From NCBI GenBank assembly GCA_900542795.1, contig UQPD01000067.1, positions 1-13,521 of the forward strand: a DNA stretch of 13,521 bases, given 5' to 3'. Below, in pieces: positions 1 to 7,222 of the stretch. The translations under genes and the position numbers were made by a program. The stretch is from an uncultured Prevotella sp. (GTDB lineage Bacteria > Bacteroidota > Bacteroidia > Bacteroidales > Bacteroidaceae). The notes under the pieces were generated by a model. The model ran no database searches. It worked only from the letters and a program-made list of their open reading frames with translations, and was not told the DNA's origin. Within the stretch, counting starts at the first letter, position 1, and each line of letters begins with the position of its first letter.

Positions 1-49
1 ACGAGATTACTACGCGTCTCGTGGGCTCGGAGATGTGTATAAGAGACAG
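1..49. other. Illumina Nextera i7 adapter remnant (not genomic)
   Basis: Bases 16-49 match the Nextera read-2 transposase adapter, ending in the Tn5 mosaic end AGATGTGTATAAGAGACAG. Bases 8-15 (TACTACGC) sit where the i7 index belongs, and its reverse complement GCGTAGTA is, from memory, Nextera XT index N719. Bases 1-7 are the tail of the P7 oligo. The same block is present in inverted orientation at the other end of the window. This is library-derived sequence and should be trimmed. Confidence 0.98.
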
Positions 50-1167
50 GCAATATGCTGCGCACGTGGATTACACGACACATTTCCTATTAATATATGG
101 TCGTAGCCAGCAACATCAACATTGATTGCCGTAGACTTTCGGTTTACCATATTATAATTATCATGACGATTCATTGCCGAGGTGTTGTACTCCCACTTAT
201 TTCCACTAAGATGATGGTTGGAGTAAATGCCATTTGCCTTGTTTTGGTAAGCCAAACAATGATGCACATAGTGCTGCGGACATTTTTCAGGACATCTTGT
301 AACGTGTGGTTTCATTCCCCATCCTCCTGCTTTAAAGCCGTTGCCATCGCCAGCACTAACGAATTCTGTTGTGTTTTTGAAATCGGCTGTTGGACGGAAG
401 CCATTGTACATGGCAATACAATGATCAATCTCTACAGGTGCAAAGCAATGGATTAGGTCGAAGCCATCGTCGGAGTTGCGCCAAGCACGACAATAGCGGA
501 ACACATTGCCAATATCTGTTGTCTGTTGCACATGGCAACCAAAACCATCGACATTGCCTCCATAAGCACCCTCAGAAAAGTCATCGTAGTTGTTGTAAGC
601 ATCGCAGTTTTGCACCAAGTTGTAGGAGCCCGCAGTTTGATAATAGCCAATAGCCATATTGTCGTGCATAGCTATATTTTCCACTATGCAATAAGAGCCA
701 AGGCGTGCTGAGATGCATTCAGACTGTGTGTGCCCCTTTATGCGGACAGGAACACCAACAACATCAAAGTTGCGCAAATGAAGATAGTCGGCACCCAAAT
801 AGAATGCGCCAATGCGATATTTTCCTTCTAACTGCAAAGCTGAAAAGTCAAACACGGGACGCTCGCCAGGATAGCCCATGAAGCAAGTACGCTTAGAAGC
901 TGTTCCTGCCTTTTCCAAGGCAAACACGAATGCGTATTTCTTATGAAACTTCATCACCTGTTCGTCGGTAATATGATAGATTCCGCCTCTGAAATAGACA
1001 GTATCTCCCGACTCCACCTTTTGGTATGCTGCAGGAAGAGAAGCCAATGGAGCCTCTATTGTTCCATTAGCAGAATCATTACCATTAGGAGAAACAAATA
1101 TGGTCTTAGCTTGACTGAGCTGTGGCAGCAGCAAGGCTAATCCTAAGATTAAAATATTCTTTTTCAT
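50..1167 (-). CDS. PL9-like pectate lyase, right-handed beta-helix, 3' truncated
   Basis: Probable secreted polysaccharide lyase cutting polygalacturonate-type pectin by calcium-dependent beta-elimination. Residues 1-20 form a signal peptide ending SQA. Residues about 22-65 match the DUF1565-like N-terminal segment of beta-helix lyases (IFVSPNGNDSANGT). The rest shows repeated short beta-helix rungs rich in N, D, G and Y. The PL9 active-site layout appears intact: Asp207 in NVDGFG, Asp233, Asp234 and Asp237 in NSDDGFDL as calcium ligands, and Lys279 in GNGFKAGGWG as the catalytic base. The assignment rests on this motif spacing; I could not run a search. About 373 genuine residues are present. 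The open reading frame continues into the adapter, and its last 12 residues (CLLYTSPSPRDA) and stop codon are adapter-encoded. The true C-terminus is missing. The start is the ATG at 1167, directly before the signal peptide. Confidence 0.82.
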
Positions 1168-1214
1168 TCTGTCCTGTTTAAATTCTACGACAATAAATAT
1201 GATATTATACCAAC

Positions 1215-1249
1215 GAAGCCACTCTCGTATACACTACGAAAGTGGCTTC
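1215..1249 (-). terminator. Hairpin between fabI and the lyase gene, possible terminator
   Basis: A 15-bp stem with one mismatch (1215-1229 with 1235-1249) encloses a 5-base loop. It lies 28 bases past the fabI stop codon, between two genes read on the minus strand, where a terminator for fabI would be expected. The T-rich flank (TTTGTTTATA) is on the plus-strand side; the minus-strand tail is only weakly U-rich (GTTGGTATAATAT). It may therefore be a weak terminator, an mRNA 3'-end stabiliser, or a stop for antisense transcription. Confidence 0.5.
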
Positions 1250-1277
1250 TTTGTTTATAATCGAAACGTTGGTTTAA

Positions 1278-2135
1278 TTATCCATAGATAACCTTGCCGT
1301 TCTCATCCTCATAAGGAGCGAGGTCCTTAGAATACTGGTTCATAGCACGAAGGCTCATACCCATTGATGAGAAACCACCATCGTGGAAGAGGTTCTGCAT
1401 TGTCACCTTGCGAGTGAGGTCTGAGAACATCACAACACAGTAGTCTGCACAATCCTCAGCGCTGGCATTACCAAGAGGTGACATCTTGTCGGCAAAGTCC
1501 ATCATGTTGTCAATCTCCTTAATACCCTTACCTGCTGTGGTTGCAGTGGGGCTCTGCGAGATGGTGTTAATGCGTACGTGCTTTTCGCGACCATAGATGT
1601 AGCCAAACGAACGGGCAATGCTCTCGAGCATGCTCTTAGCGTCAGCCATATCGCTATAACCATAGAAGGTACGCTGCGAAGCCACGTAAGTCAAAGCTAC
1701 AACCGAACCATATTCAGCAATAGCGTCGAGCTTCTTGGCACTCTGCAACATCTTGTGGAACGAAATAGCAGAGATATCGAGTGTCTTCTGCAAGTAACCG
1801 TAGTCCAAGTCATCGTATGTGCGATGCTTGCGCACGTTGGGGCTCATACCAATTGAGTGGAGCACGAAATCGATTTTGCCTCCCAACACTTCCATGCTCT
1901 TTTGAAACACGTTAGTGAGGTCGTCTGTATTAGTAGCATCAGCGGGGATAATAGTTGCACCGATTTTTTCAGCGAGTTTATCGAGTGTACCCATGCGCAA
2001 TGCCATAGGGGTGTTGCTAAGCGTGATTTGTGCGCCTTCAGCAGCAGCCTTTTCTGCTACCTTCCAAGCGATTGAGTCTTCGTTGAGCGCGCCGAAAATA
2101 ATGCCGCGCTTGCCTTTCAGTAAGTTGTGAGTCAT
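1278..2135 (-). CDS. fabI: Enoyl-[acyl-carrier-protein] reductase (NADH), FabI
   Basis: Reduces trans-2-enoyl-ACP to acyl-ACP with NAD(P)H, the last step of each cycle of type II fatty acid synthesis in the cytosol. The 285-residue length is a little longer than the usual ~260. The Rossmann start is clear (KGKRGIIFGALNEDSIAW, residues 7-24), with the FabI-type spacing before SIA. HSIG lies at 93-96. The catalytic set aligns with E. coli FabI Tyr146, Tyr156 and Lys163 as Tyr150 (in LTY), Tyr160 and Lys167, giving the Tyr-x6-Lys signature of FabI rather than the Tyr-x3-Lys of classical short-chain dehydrogenases such as FabG. The C-terminal tail after about 265 (KDLAPYEDENGKVIYG) accounts for the extra length. 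The gene stands alone, is divergent from the GH20 gene, and has its own promoter-like sequence about 70 bases upstream. Confidence 0.95.
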   Translation of the reverse strand: MTHNLLKGKRGIIFGALNEDSIAWKVAEKAAAEGAQITLSNTPMALRMGTLDKLAEKIGATIIPADATNTDDLTNVFQKSMEVLGGKIDFVLHSIGMSPNVRKHRTYDDLDYGYLQKTLDISAISFHKMLQSAKKLDAIAEYGSVVALTYVASQRTFYGYSDMADAKSMLESIARSFGYIYGREKHVRINTISQSPTATTAGKGIKEIDNMMDFADKMSPLGNASAEDCADYCVVMFSDLTRKVTMQNLFHDGGFSSMGMSLRAMNQYSKDLAPYEDENGKVIYG

Positions 2136-2187
2136 ATTTCTTAGATATAATCTTGTAAAGACGCGCTAAGTTACTCCTTATTATACT

Positions 2188-2205
2188 CCTTATATATATA
2201 TAAGG
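2188..2205. promoter_or_regulatory. Perfect AT-rich palindrome near the predicted fabI start site
   Basis: CCTTATATATATATAAGG is an 18-base perfect palindrome. It begins 3 bases downstream of the predicted fabI -7 box on the minus strand, so it would overlap the transcription start. It could be an operator or only an easily melted start region. A direct repeat of ACTCCTTA lies beside it at about 2173-2191. No binding protein can be named from sequence. Confidence 0.35.
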
Positions 2206-2207
2206 TG

Positions 2208-2240
2208 TAAAAGTAGCAGATAAGCACTAATCTTTTCAAA
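2208..2240 (-). promoter_or_regulatory. Predicted Bacteroidetes-type promoter of fabI
   Basis: On the minus strand TTTG (2237-2240) is followed after 21 bases by TACTTTTA (2208-2215), one mismatch from the Bacteroidetes -7 consensus TAnnTTTG with suitable spacing. A start site near 2202 would give a leader of about 65 bases before the fabI ATG. Confidence 0.5.
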
Positions 2241-2349
2241 TTTCGTGCGCAAAATTACGCATTTTGTGCAAACCTTGCAACTTTAAGGGCAATTTTCTAT
2301 CCTCACTCGCCCAATTATTGCGTTTTATGCTCTATAACATAATCTGCAC

Positions 2350-2382
2350 TTGTCAAGTTATTAGACGAAAGGTATACCTTTG
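2350..2382 (+). promoter_or_regulatory. Predicted Bacteroidetes-type promoter of the GH20 gene
   Basis: TACCTTTG at 2375-2382 fits the -7 consensus TAnnTTTG exactly. TTG at 2350-2352 lies 22 bases upstream as a -33 element. Transcription would start near 2388 and leave a leader of about 135 bases that contains the whole inverted repeat at 2415-2489. Confidence 0.6.
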
Positions 2383-2414
2383 CAATGATAATATAAATGA
2401 ACATCGTCCACGAA

Positions 2415-2489
2415 TGAAGTCGTCTAAACTTTTATGAAGTTCAAGAAGATAAAAGTTTAATCTTCGTCAGAAAAGTTTAGACGACTTCA
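2415..2489 (+). repeat. Leader inverted repeat with two alternative foldings
   Basis: The arms 2415-2433 and 2471-2489 are perfect 19-bp reverse complements. The 37-base interior holds a small hairpin, GAAGAT (2445-2450) with ATCTTC (2460-2465), and a third copy of the core at 2450-2459 (TAAAAGTTTA). That copy is the exact complement of 2425-2434 in the left arm. The left arm can thus pair with the right arm (19 bp) or with the middle copy (10-11 bp, 15-base loop), but not both. The element lies in the predicted leader, 34 bases before the GH20 ATG. No U-tract follows either hairpin, so control of translation or RNA stability, or protein binding, seems likelier than simple termination. Confidence 0.65.
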
Positions 2490-2523
2490 ACATGTGAACT
2501 GTGTACAAACACTAAAATATCCT

Positions 2524-5259
2524 ATGAAACATACGCTTTTTACCTACCTATTGGCAGCAGGGTGCTGCTTGCCCATGCTTCAAGCTAATGCCAAAGTGGG
2601 CGATATATTGCCTATTCCGCATGTAGTTAACACCCCTACCCATGCAAAACCCTTTATGCTTAACCGCGAGGTTGCACTCATTAGCGACATTCCCTGTGTT
2701 GCACTTCAGCGTTTTCTCACAACCAATGGCTGTACGCTAAACGCAAGTGCTATAGCCCAAATACGTGTGCAAAAGGTAGAAAGCATTGCAGGTGCCTACG
2801 ACTACTCGCTACCTGCCTTCGACAACGAAGCCTATCAACTCAGCATCTCCGAAAATGAAATTATCATAAAAGCCGTTACTCCCACTGGTGTTATCCGTGC
2901 CGCACAAACCCTCACACAAATTGCTGAGGGGTACGATGCTATGGGTGAAACGGCTCAACTCGAAGCGGTAAACATTACAGACTGGCCCGCATTTAAGGTG
3001 CGCGGTTGGATGCAGGACGTAGGACGCTCATTTCTTTCTATTGACGAGTTGAAAAAAGAAATTGAACTTTTTTCGCGTTTTAAGGTCAATGTTTTTCATT
3101 GGCACCTCACCGAAAAGCTTGCTTGGCGTTTCGAGGTAAAGTCTTATCCCGCCCTCACCCAAGCCGAAAATATGATTCGCTACAAAGGGCAATATTACAC
3201 CCAAGAGCAATGTCGCGAACTCGAAGCCTATGCTGCACAACAGGGTGTGACTATTATTCCCGAAATCGACATGCCTGGTCATAGCGATGTGTTTACCCAC
3301 ACCATGGGGTTCGACATGCAGAGTCAACAAGGTCGTGCAGCTCTCAAGGTTATTCTGAAGGAAGTAGCTGCAACCTTCCCTAAAGCTCCCTACATTCACA
3401 TTGGTGGCGATGAGGTTGCCTTGCAAGATGGTTTTCTTGAAGAGATGGCTTCCTTTGTACGCAACGAACTCAGCCGTAAGGTTGTGGTATGGAATCCGTT
3501 AATGAATAAGGGCGTAAACAAACAAATGGCTGACATGACACAAATGTGGTCTACCCGAGGTAATAAAATTGCAGGATTGCCCAACATTGACTGTCGCTAC
3601 AATTACACCAACCACTTTGACGTTTATGCCGACCTCGTGGGCATTTACAAAAGCAGCATCTATTATACCGATAAAGGAAACAGTGAGGTGGCTGGCACCA
3701 TCTCAGCTGCTTGGAACGATACAAAAACAGCTACTGAGACGGACATCATCCGACAGAATAATCAATACGCCAACATCATAGCTTCTGCCTCGCGTGCTTG
3801 GCAAGGAGGTGGCAAACGCTACATTGAAGCAGGTGGTACGACCTTGCCTAACACGGGTGAAGAGTTCGATGACTTTGTGAACTTCGAGCAGCGTTTTCTC
3901 TTTCACAAGGCGCATTCGCTCAAAGAGCAACCTATCCCTTATGTCAAACAGAGTAATGTGCATTGGCGCATTACCGATCCCTTCCCCAATAATGGGGATG
4001 CCTCTAAAGTATTTCCACCCGAAACAAGCACCGACACGCTCTTAGCCACAACCTTTAACTATCAAGGTATCAACTATCGCACACACTTTGCTACGGGTGC
4101 TGGCATCTACTTACGCCACATTTGGCATTCCACAGTGCCTTCATTCTTTAGTAATCCTGCTAATAATCAGACCGCCTATGCTTGGACTTACGTTTACTCG
4201 CCTCAAGCACAAGATGTGGGCGCACAAATAGAGTTTTACACCTATAGTCGCTCGGGCAACGAAAAGGGACCAAAGGCTGGACAGTGGGACCGACGTGGTT
4301 CTCGCATTTGGCTTAATGACAATGAAATTCCTGCTCCTACATGGCAACAGCCTGATAAAGACATTAAGCAGGACGATGCAGTGATTGGACTTACCAACGA
4401 AAACTTCACAGCTCGTGAACCTGTTGCCTTGCATCTTAACCAGGGTTGGAACAAGGTGTTTATCAAACTTCCCCATGCGAACAATGGGGGTACCGCTCGC
4501 GACAAATGGCAGTTTACTTTTGTTATCACCGACACTGAGGGCAGAAATGCTGTGGAGGGACTCATTTATTCACCCGATAAGAGTTTGACGGATGATATTC
4601 CACAAGACGAAAATCTGCCTAAGCTGAGCAACACCAAGGCAACACATTGGTATCGTTTTAGCAGCAAACGTTCGCCCCAACTTTTTCCAAATGCTTCGGG
4701 CGCAGGTCAAGCTATCGTAAGCACTTCATCCCATACTACTGCTACTTCTGAATGGATGTTTGCCGACCGTGGCGATGGTACGTTCAACATTGTTAACCGT
4801 GCTAACGGCTTGTTTATATCACCTATCACAACCTACAATGCTCCGCTCATCACCTCTGCTACAGTTCCTGCTACAGGATGGCAATTTAAACCAGCTGCCA
4901 CCGATGGCTTTTATATTTTGGTAAATGGAAACAACGAGATTAACCAAACCAAGTCTAGCCAAGGTTTCAAACTCTATAATTGGGGCTATGGTTCGCTCAC
5001 TCCAGGCGAATATCGTTTGGATGATGATGGCTGTCAATTCTCTTTTACGTTGAGCGAGACAACGGTGCCTACTGCCATTGCCTCGCCTACCTCTGACGCT
5101 AAGGCTGAGGTTAAGGTGGTGAATGGTCGCATCGTTACCTCTCTCCCCTATCGCCTCTATTCAACAAATGGTCGTAGCCTACCCATTGGTCGCCAACTCA
5201 CAACTGGAAGTTACATTGTGCGCACAGCACAAGGAAATGTAAAGGTGGTGGTTCGATGA
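2524..5259 (+). CDS. Secreted GH20 beta-N-acetylhexosaminidase with C-terminal sorting-like tail
   Basis: Removes terminal beta-linked GlcNAc or GalNAc from glycans, outside the cytoplasm. Numbering is from the ATG at 2524, chosen because the signal peptide (1-23, ending ANA) starts there; an upstream in-frame GTG at 2494 only adds ten unsuitable residues. Residues about 25-150 form the GH20b-like N-terminal domain. The catalytic barrel spans about 155-470, with RGWMQDVGRSF (160-170), HWHLTE (192-197), PEIDMPGHS (246-254) and the Asp296-Glu297 pair in HIGGDE, as expected for substrate-assisted catalysis. Residues about 480-670 look like a beta-sandwich. About 700-835 resembles a ricin-type beta-trefoil (WMFADRGDGTFNIVNRANG). 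Residues 850-911 resemble a type IX secretion sorting domain (YRLYSTNGR, then LTTGSYIV and KVVVR). At 911 residues it is longer than many GH20 enzymes because of these appended domains. The gene is monocistronic, with its own promoter and terminator. Confidence 0.92.
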   Translation: MKHTLFTYLLAAGCCLPMLQANAKVGDILPIPHVVNTPTHAKPFMLNREVALISDIPCVALQRFLTTNGCTLNASAIAQIRVQKVESIAGAYDYSLPAFDNEAYQLSISENEIIIKAVTPTGVIRAAQTLTQIAEGYDAMGETAQLEAVNITDWPAFKVRGWMQDVGRSFLSIDELKKEIELFSRFKVNVFHWHLTEKLAWRFEVKSYPALTQAENMIRYKGQYYTQEQCRELEAYAAQQGVTIIPEIDMPGHSDVFTHTMGFDMQSQQGRAALKVILKEVAATFPKAPYIHIGGDEVALQDGFLEEMASFVRNELSRKVVVWNPLMNKGVNKQMADMTQMWSTRGNKIAGLPNIDCRYNYTNHFDVYADLVGIYKSSIYYTDKGNSEVAGTISAAWNDTKTATETDIIRQNNQYANIIASASRAWQGGGKRYIEAGGTTLPNTGEEFDDFVNFEQRFLFHKAHSLKEQPIPYVKQSNVHWRITDPFPNNGDASKVFPPETSTDTLLATTFNYQGINYRTHFATGAGIYLRHIWHSTVPSFFSNPANNQTAYAWTYVYSPQAQDVGAQIEFYTYSRSGNEKGPKAGQWDRRGSRIWLNDNEIPAPTWQQPDKDIKQDDAVIGLTNENFTAREPVALHLNQGWNKVFIKLPHANNGGTARDKWQFTFVITDTEGRNAVEGLIYSPDKSLTDDIPQDENLPKLSNTKATHWYRFSSKRSPQLFPNASGAGQAIVSTSSHTTATSEWMFADRGDGTFNIVNRANGLFISPITTYNAPLITSATVPATGWQFKPAATDGFYILVNGNNEINQTKSSQGFKLYNWGYGSLTPGEYRLDDDGCQFSFTLSETTVPTAIASPTSDAKAEVKVVNGRIVTSLPYRLYSTNGRSLPIGRQLTTGSYIVRTAQGNVKVVVR

Positions 5260-5268
5260 TTTTATCAC

Positions 5269-5324
5269 TCCATGAATTGTCCTATATGTTGCAAATCGTA
5301 AGGGCAATTCATGGATTCTTTTTT
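5269..5324 (+). terminator. Intrinsic terminator of the GH20 gene
   Basis: The stem 5269-5282 pairs with 5302-5315 (14 bp, one G-T wobble; core TCCATGAATTG with CAATTCATGGA). It is followed at once by TTCTTTTTT (5316-5324). It starts 10 bases after the GH20 stop codon. The 19-base loop is long, but the stem and U-tract are convincing. Confidence 0.8.
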
Positions 5325-5330
5325 GACTCT

Positions 5331-5681
5331 GCTTCGCCAAGTTAGGCGGCGGTTCGGAAGTAAAAATAAAAGTCTTACAGCCTTTTATTTTGTATTGTGC
5401 TCGGTTTGCACTAACTCTGCTTCGCCAAGTTAGGCGGCACCTCGACAATAAAAATAAAAGACTTACAGCCTTTTATTTTGTATTGTGCTCGGTTTGCACT
5501 AACTTTGCTTCGCCAAGTTAGGCAGCGGTTCGGAAGTAAAAATGAAAGTTTTTCAACTTTCATTTTGTACTTCTCTCACCTTGCACTAACTCTGCTTCGC
5601 CAAGTTAGGCGGCGGTTCGGAAGTAAAAATGAAAGTTTTTTCAACTTTCATTTTGTACTTCTCTCACCTTGCACTAACTTT
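5331..5681 (+). repeat. Four tandem 87-88 bp repeats carrying hairpins and promoter-like motifs
   Basis: Units run 5331-5418, 5419-5506, 5507-5593 and 5594-5681. Each starts GCTTCGCCAAGTTAGGC, then has an AT-rich inverted repeat, then TTTG, 19 bases, and TAAC(T/C)TTG-like sequence at its end (TAACTCTG in units 1 and 3, TAACTTTG in units 2 and 4). Units 1 and 2 share one hairpin type (AAAATAAAAG with CTTTTATTTT). Units 3 and 4 share another (AAAATGAAAGTT with AACTTTCATTTT). The array fills the gap between the GH20 terminator and the queuosine operon and has no credible coding content; a 76-codon open frame across it is a by-product. Similar dispersed intergenic repeats are, from memory, common in Bacteroidales genomes. 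Confidence 0.9.
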
Positions 5682-5682
5682 G
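5652..5682 (+). promoter_or_regulatory. Predicted promoter of the yhhQ-queC-queF operon, in repeat unit 4
   Basis: TTTG (5652-5655), 19 bases, then TAACTTTG (5675-5682) is an exact match to the Bacteroidetes -33/-7 consensus. It is the closest such match to yhhQ, giving a predicted start near 5689 and a leader of about 70 bases. Unit 2 carries an equally good copy (5477-5507). Units 1 (5389-5419) and 3 (5564-5594) have a one-base change in the -7 box (TAACTCTG). Confidence 0.65.
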
Positions 5683-5689
5683 CACCATG

Positions 5690-5726
5690 CTTGGGCGCGT
5701 TATTGTGATAACGTCAGCGCCCCGAG
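5690..5726 (+). promoter_or_regulatory. Stable hairpin at the 5' end of the yhhQ leader
   Basis: CTTGGGCGC (5690-5698) pairs with GCGCCC (5717-5722) and, past a bulged C, GAG (5724-5726). Inside, GTTAT (5699-5703) pairs with ATAAC (5708-5712) around a TGTG loop, with GTCA unpaired on the 3' side. It would form the first part of the mRNA. An A-rich stretch (GTAAAAAACAAGAAAATG) leads into the start codon. It may stabilise the mRNA or be regulatory; it does not match a preQ1 riboswitch pattern that I can recognise. Confidence 0.45.
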
Positions 5727-5756
5727 TGCTTGATAAACCTCGTAAAAAACAAGAAA

Positions 5757-6485
5757 ATGAAACAAAACTCTGTTTGCGCCACAGATGGCAAGTCGCGTAC
5801 TGTGGTGAGCATTCCGTTTATGCTACTTGGAGTGCTCTTTTGTGTCTGTTTGATTGCAGCCAACCTTTTAGAAACAAAACAAGTTTGCCTCGGTCCACTC
5901 GAATTGACCGCAGGCCTTATTGTGTTCCCCGTATCTTACATTATCAATGACTGCATGGTCGAGGTATGGGGCTACCAACGCGCACGCCTTATTATATGGT
6001 TGGGGTTTGCAATGAATTTTCTTTTTGTACTTTTTGGTCTTGCTGCTGATGCTTTACCAGCTGCCGACTATTGGACGGGCGAAGAAGGTTTTCATGCCAT
6101 TTTTGGTTTGGCTCCTCGCATCTGTGCTGCCTCGTTCATTGCGTTTCTCGTAGGGTCATTTCTCAATGCCTATGTAATGAGCCGCATGAAGTTGCGCTCT
6201 GACAATGGTCGCCACTTCTCTTATCGTGCCATTATGTCAACTCTCGTAGGCGAAAGTGCCGACTCGCTCGTGTTCTTTCCCCTTGCCTTGGGTGGCGTAG
6301 TGCCTTGGGATGTCATGCCGTTTCTTATGATAAACCAAGTGGTGCTCAAAACTGCATACGAAATCATCGTCCTCCCCATTACCATCCGCGTGGTACGCGC
6401 TCTTAAACGTATTGAAGGGGAAGATGCTTATGACGATGGAATATCCTATAGCATTTGGAAGATTAAAGATTTGTCAAAAAACTAA
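5757..6485 (+). CDS. yhhQ: Queuosine precursor transporter, YhhQ/DUF165 family
   Basis: Inner-membrane carrier expected to import a queuosine precursor (preQ0/preQ1 in E. coli YhhQ). The 242-residue protein has about six hydrophobic segments, near 17-36, 48-65, 78-98, 118-140, 157-182 and 187-213. It carries family-like motifs: NDCMVEVWGYQRARLIIW (64-81), a GESADSLVFFPLA stretch (165-177) in the fifth segment, and a charged C-terminus. The ATG at 5757 is preferred to an in-frame TTG at 5730, because the added residues (MINLVKNKK) look like A-rich leader. It is the first gene of a queuosine operon: queC starts 10 bases after its stop, which strongly supports the substrate assignment. The precise substrate (preQ0, preQ1, queuine or the nucleoside) cannot be told from sequence. 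Confidence 0.9.
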   Translation: MKQNSVCATDGKSRTVVSIPFMLLGVLFCVCLIAANLLETKQVCLGPLELTAGLIVFPVSYIINDCMVEVWGYQRARLIIWLGFAMNFLFVLFGLAADALPAADYWTGEEGFHAIFGLAPRICAASFIAFLVGSFLNAYVMSRMKLRSDNGRHFSYRAIMSTLVGESADSLVFFPLALGGVVPWDVMPFLMINQVVLKTAYEIIVLPITIRVVRALKRIEGEDAYDDGISYSIWKIKDLSKN

Positions 6486-6495
6486 ATTACGCAAC

Positions 6496-7149
6496 ATGAA
6501 AGAAAAGGCATTAGTAGTCTTTAGTGGTGGACAAGACTCTACCACTTGTCTTTTTTGGGCTAAAAAGCACTTCGATGAAGTGTATGCCCTTAGTTTTACT
6601 TATGGTCAGAAACATGTCCATGAGGTGGACATTGCCGAAAGCATCGCTGCCGAAGCTGGTGTACACTTCGACAAGATGGACGTAAGTTTTATCAGTTCAT
6701 TGGCACACAACTCGCTCACCGACAGCAGCATCCAAATGGACCAAGTAAAGCCAGCCGATGGACCTCCCAACACCTTTGTACCTGGACGCAACCTCTTCTT
6801 CTTGAGCATTGCCGCTGTGTATGCACACGAACGAGGTATACGCCACATTGTAACAGGTGTGTCGCAAACAGACTTCTCAGGTTATCCTGACTGTCGCGAC
6901 AACTTTATCCGTTCGCTCAATGTCACTATCAACTTAGCAATGGAAAGCCAATTTGTTATCCACACCCCCCTTATGTGGATTGATAAATGCCAAACCTGGG
7001 CGCTTGCCGATAAACTTGGTGTGCTCGACCTCGTTCGATATCGCACGCTCACTTGCTATAATGGTATCGTAGGCGATGGCTGCGGACACTGCCCCGCTTG
7101 TGTGCTTAGACGAAAAGGATTAGAAGAATATTTAAGTACTAAGGGGTAA
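6496..7149 (+). CDS. queC: 7-cyano-7-deazaguanine (preQ0) synthase QueC
   Basis: Converts 7-carboxy-7-deazaguanine to preQ0 using ATP and ammonia, in the cytosolic pathway to queuosine in tRNA. The ATG at 6496 puts the PP-loop SGGQDS at residues 10-15, as is usual. An open frame extends back to 6412 but overlaps yhhQ and is not needed. Four zinc-ligand cysteines are present: Cys187, then Cys196, Cys199 and Cys202 in GCGHCPAC. PGRNLFFLS (96-104) and VSQTDFSGYPDCR (122-134) are also family features. The 217-residue length is normal. It sits 10 bases after yhhQ and 73 bases before queF, the enzyme that uses its product. Confidence 0.97.
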   Translation: MKEKALVVFSGGQDSTTCLFWAKKHFDEVYALSFTYGQKHVHEVDIAESIAAEAGVHFDKMDVSFISSLAHNSLTDSSIQMDQVKPADGPPNTFVPGRNLFFLSIAAVYAHERGIRHIVTGVSQTDFSGYPDCRDNFIRSLNVTINLAMESQFVIHTPLMWIDKCQTWALADKLGVLDLVRYRTLTCYNGIVGDGCGHCPACVLRRKGLEEYLSTKG

Positions 7150-7222
7150 GTATTCAATGAGTTAAAGGGGAACCACCCTATATTCATTTCTCCTTCATTC
7201 ATCAACAAGATTAAAAAAAATT

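Noticed and set aside
10..49. C-terminal residues CLLYTSPSPRDA and the stop codon of the lyase
   Set aside because: They are translated from the adapter, a known contaminating peptide; the genuine coding sequence is cut at 50.
2415..2489. Invertible promoter switch
   Set aside because: The 37-base interior contains no promoter-like motif and no recombinase gene is nearby; the promoter lies outside the repeat.
5331..5681. CRISPR array
   Set aside because: Whole 87-88 bp units are repeated with no unique spacers, and no cas genes are nearby.
5478..5708. 76-codon open frame across the tandem repeats
   Set aside because: It only reads through repeat units, its product repeats itself, and it has no start context or family features.
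5683..5756. preQ1 riboswitch before yhhQ
   Set aside because: There is a stem and an A-rich tail, but the loop and tail do not show the conserved preQ1 core that I know, so I list only a hairpin.
7150..7222. Terminator or separate promoter between queC and queF
   Set aside because: Only a 4-bp stem (AGGG with CCCT) is visible, without a U-tract, and no clear TAnnTTTG box; the genes are probably co-transcribed.
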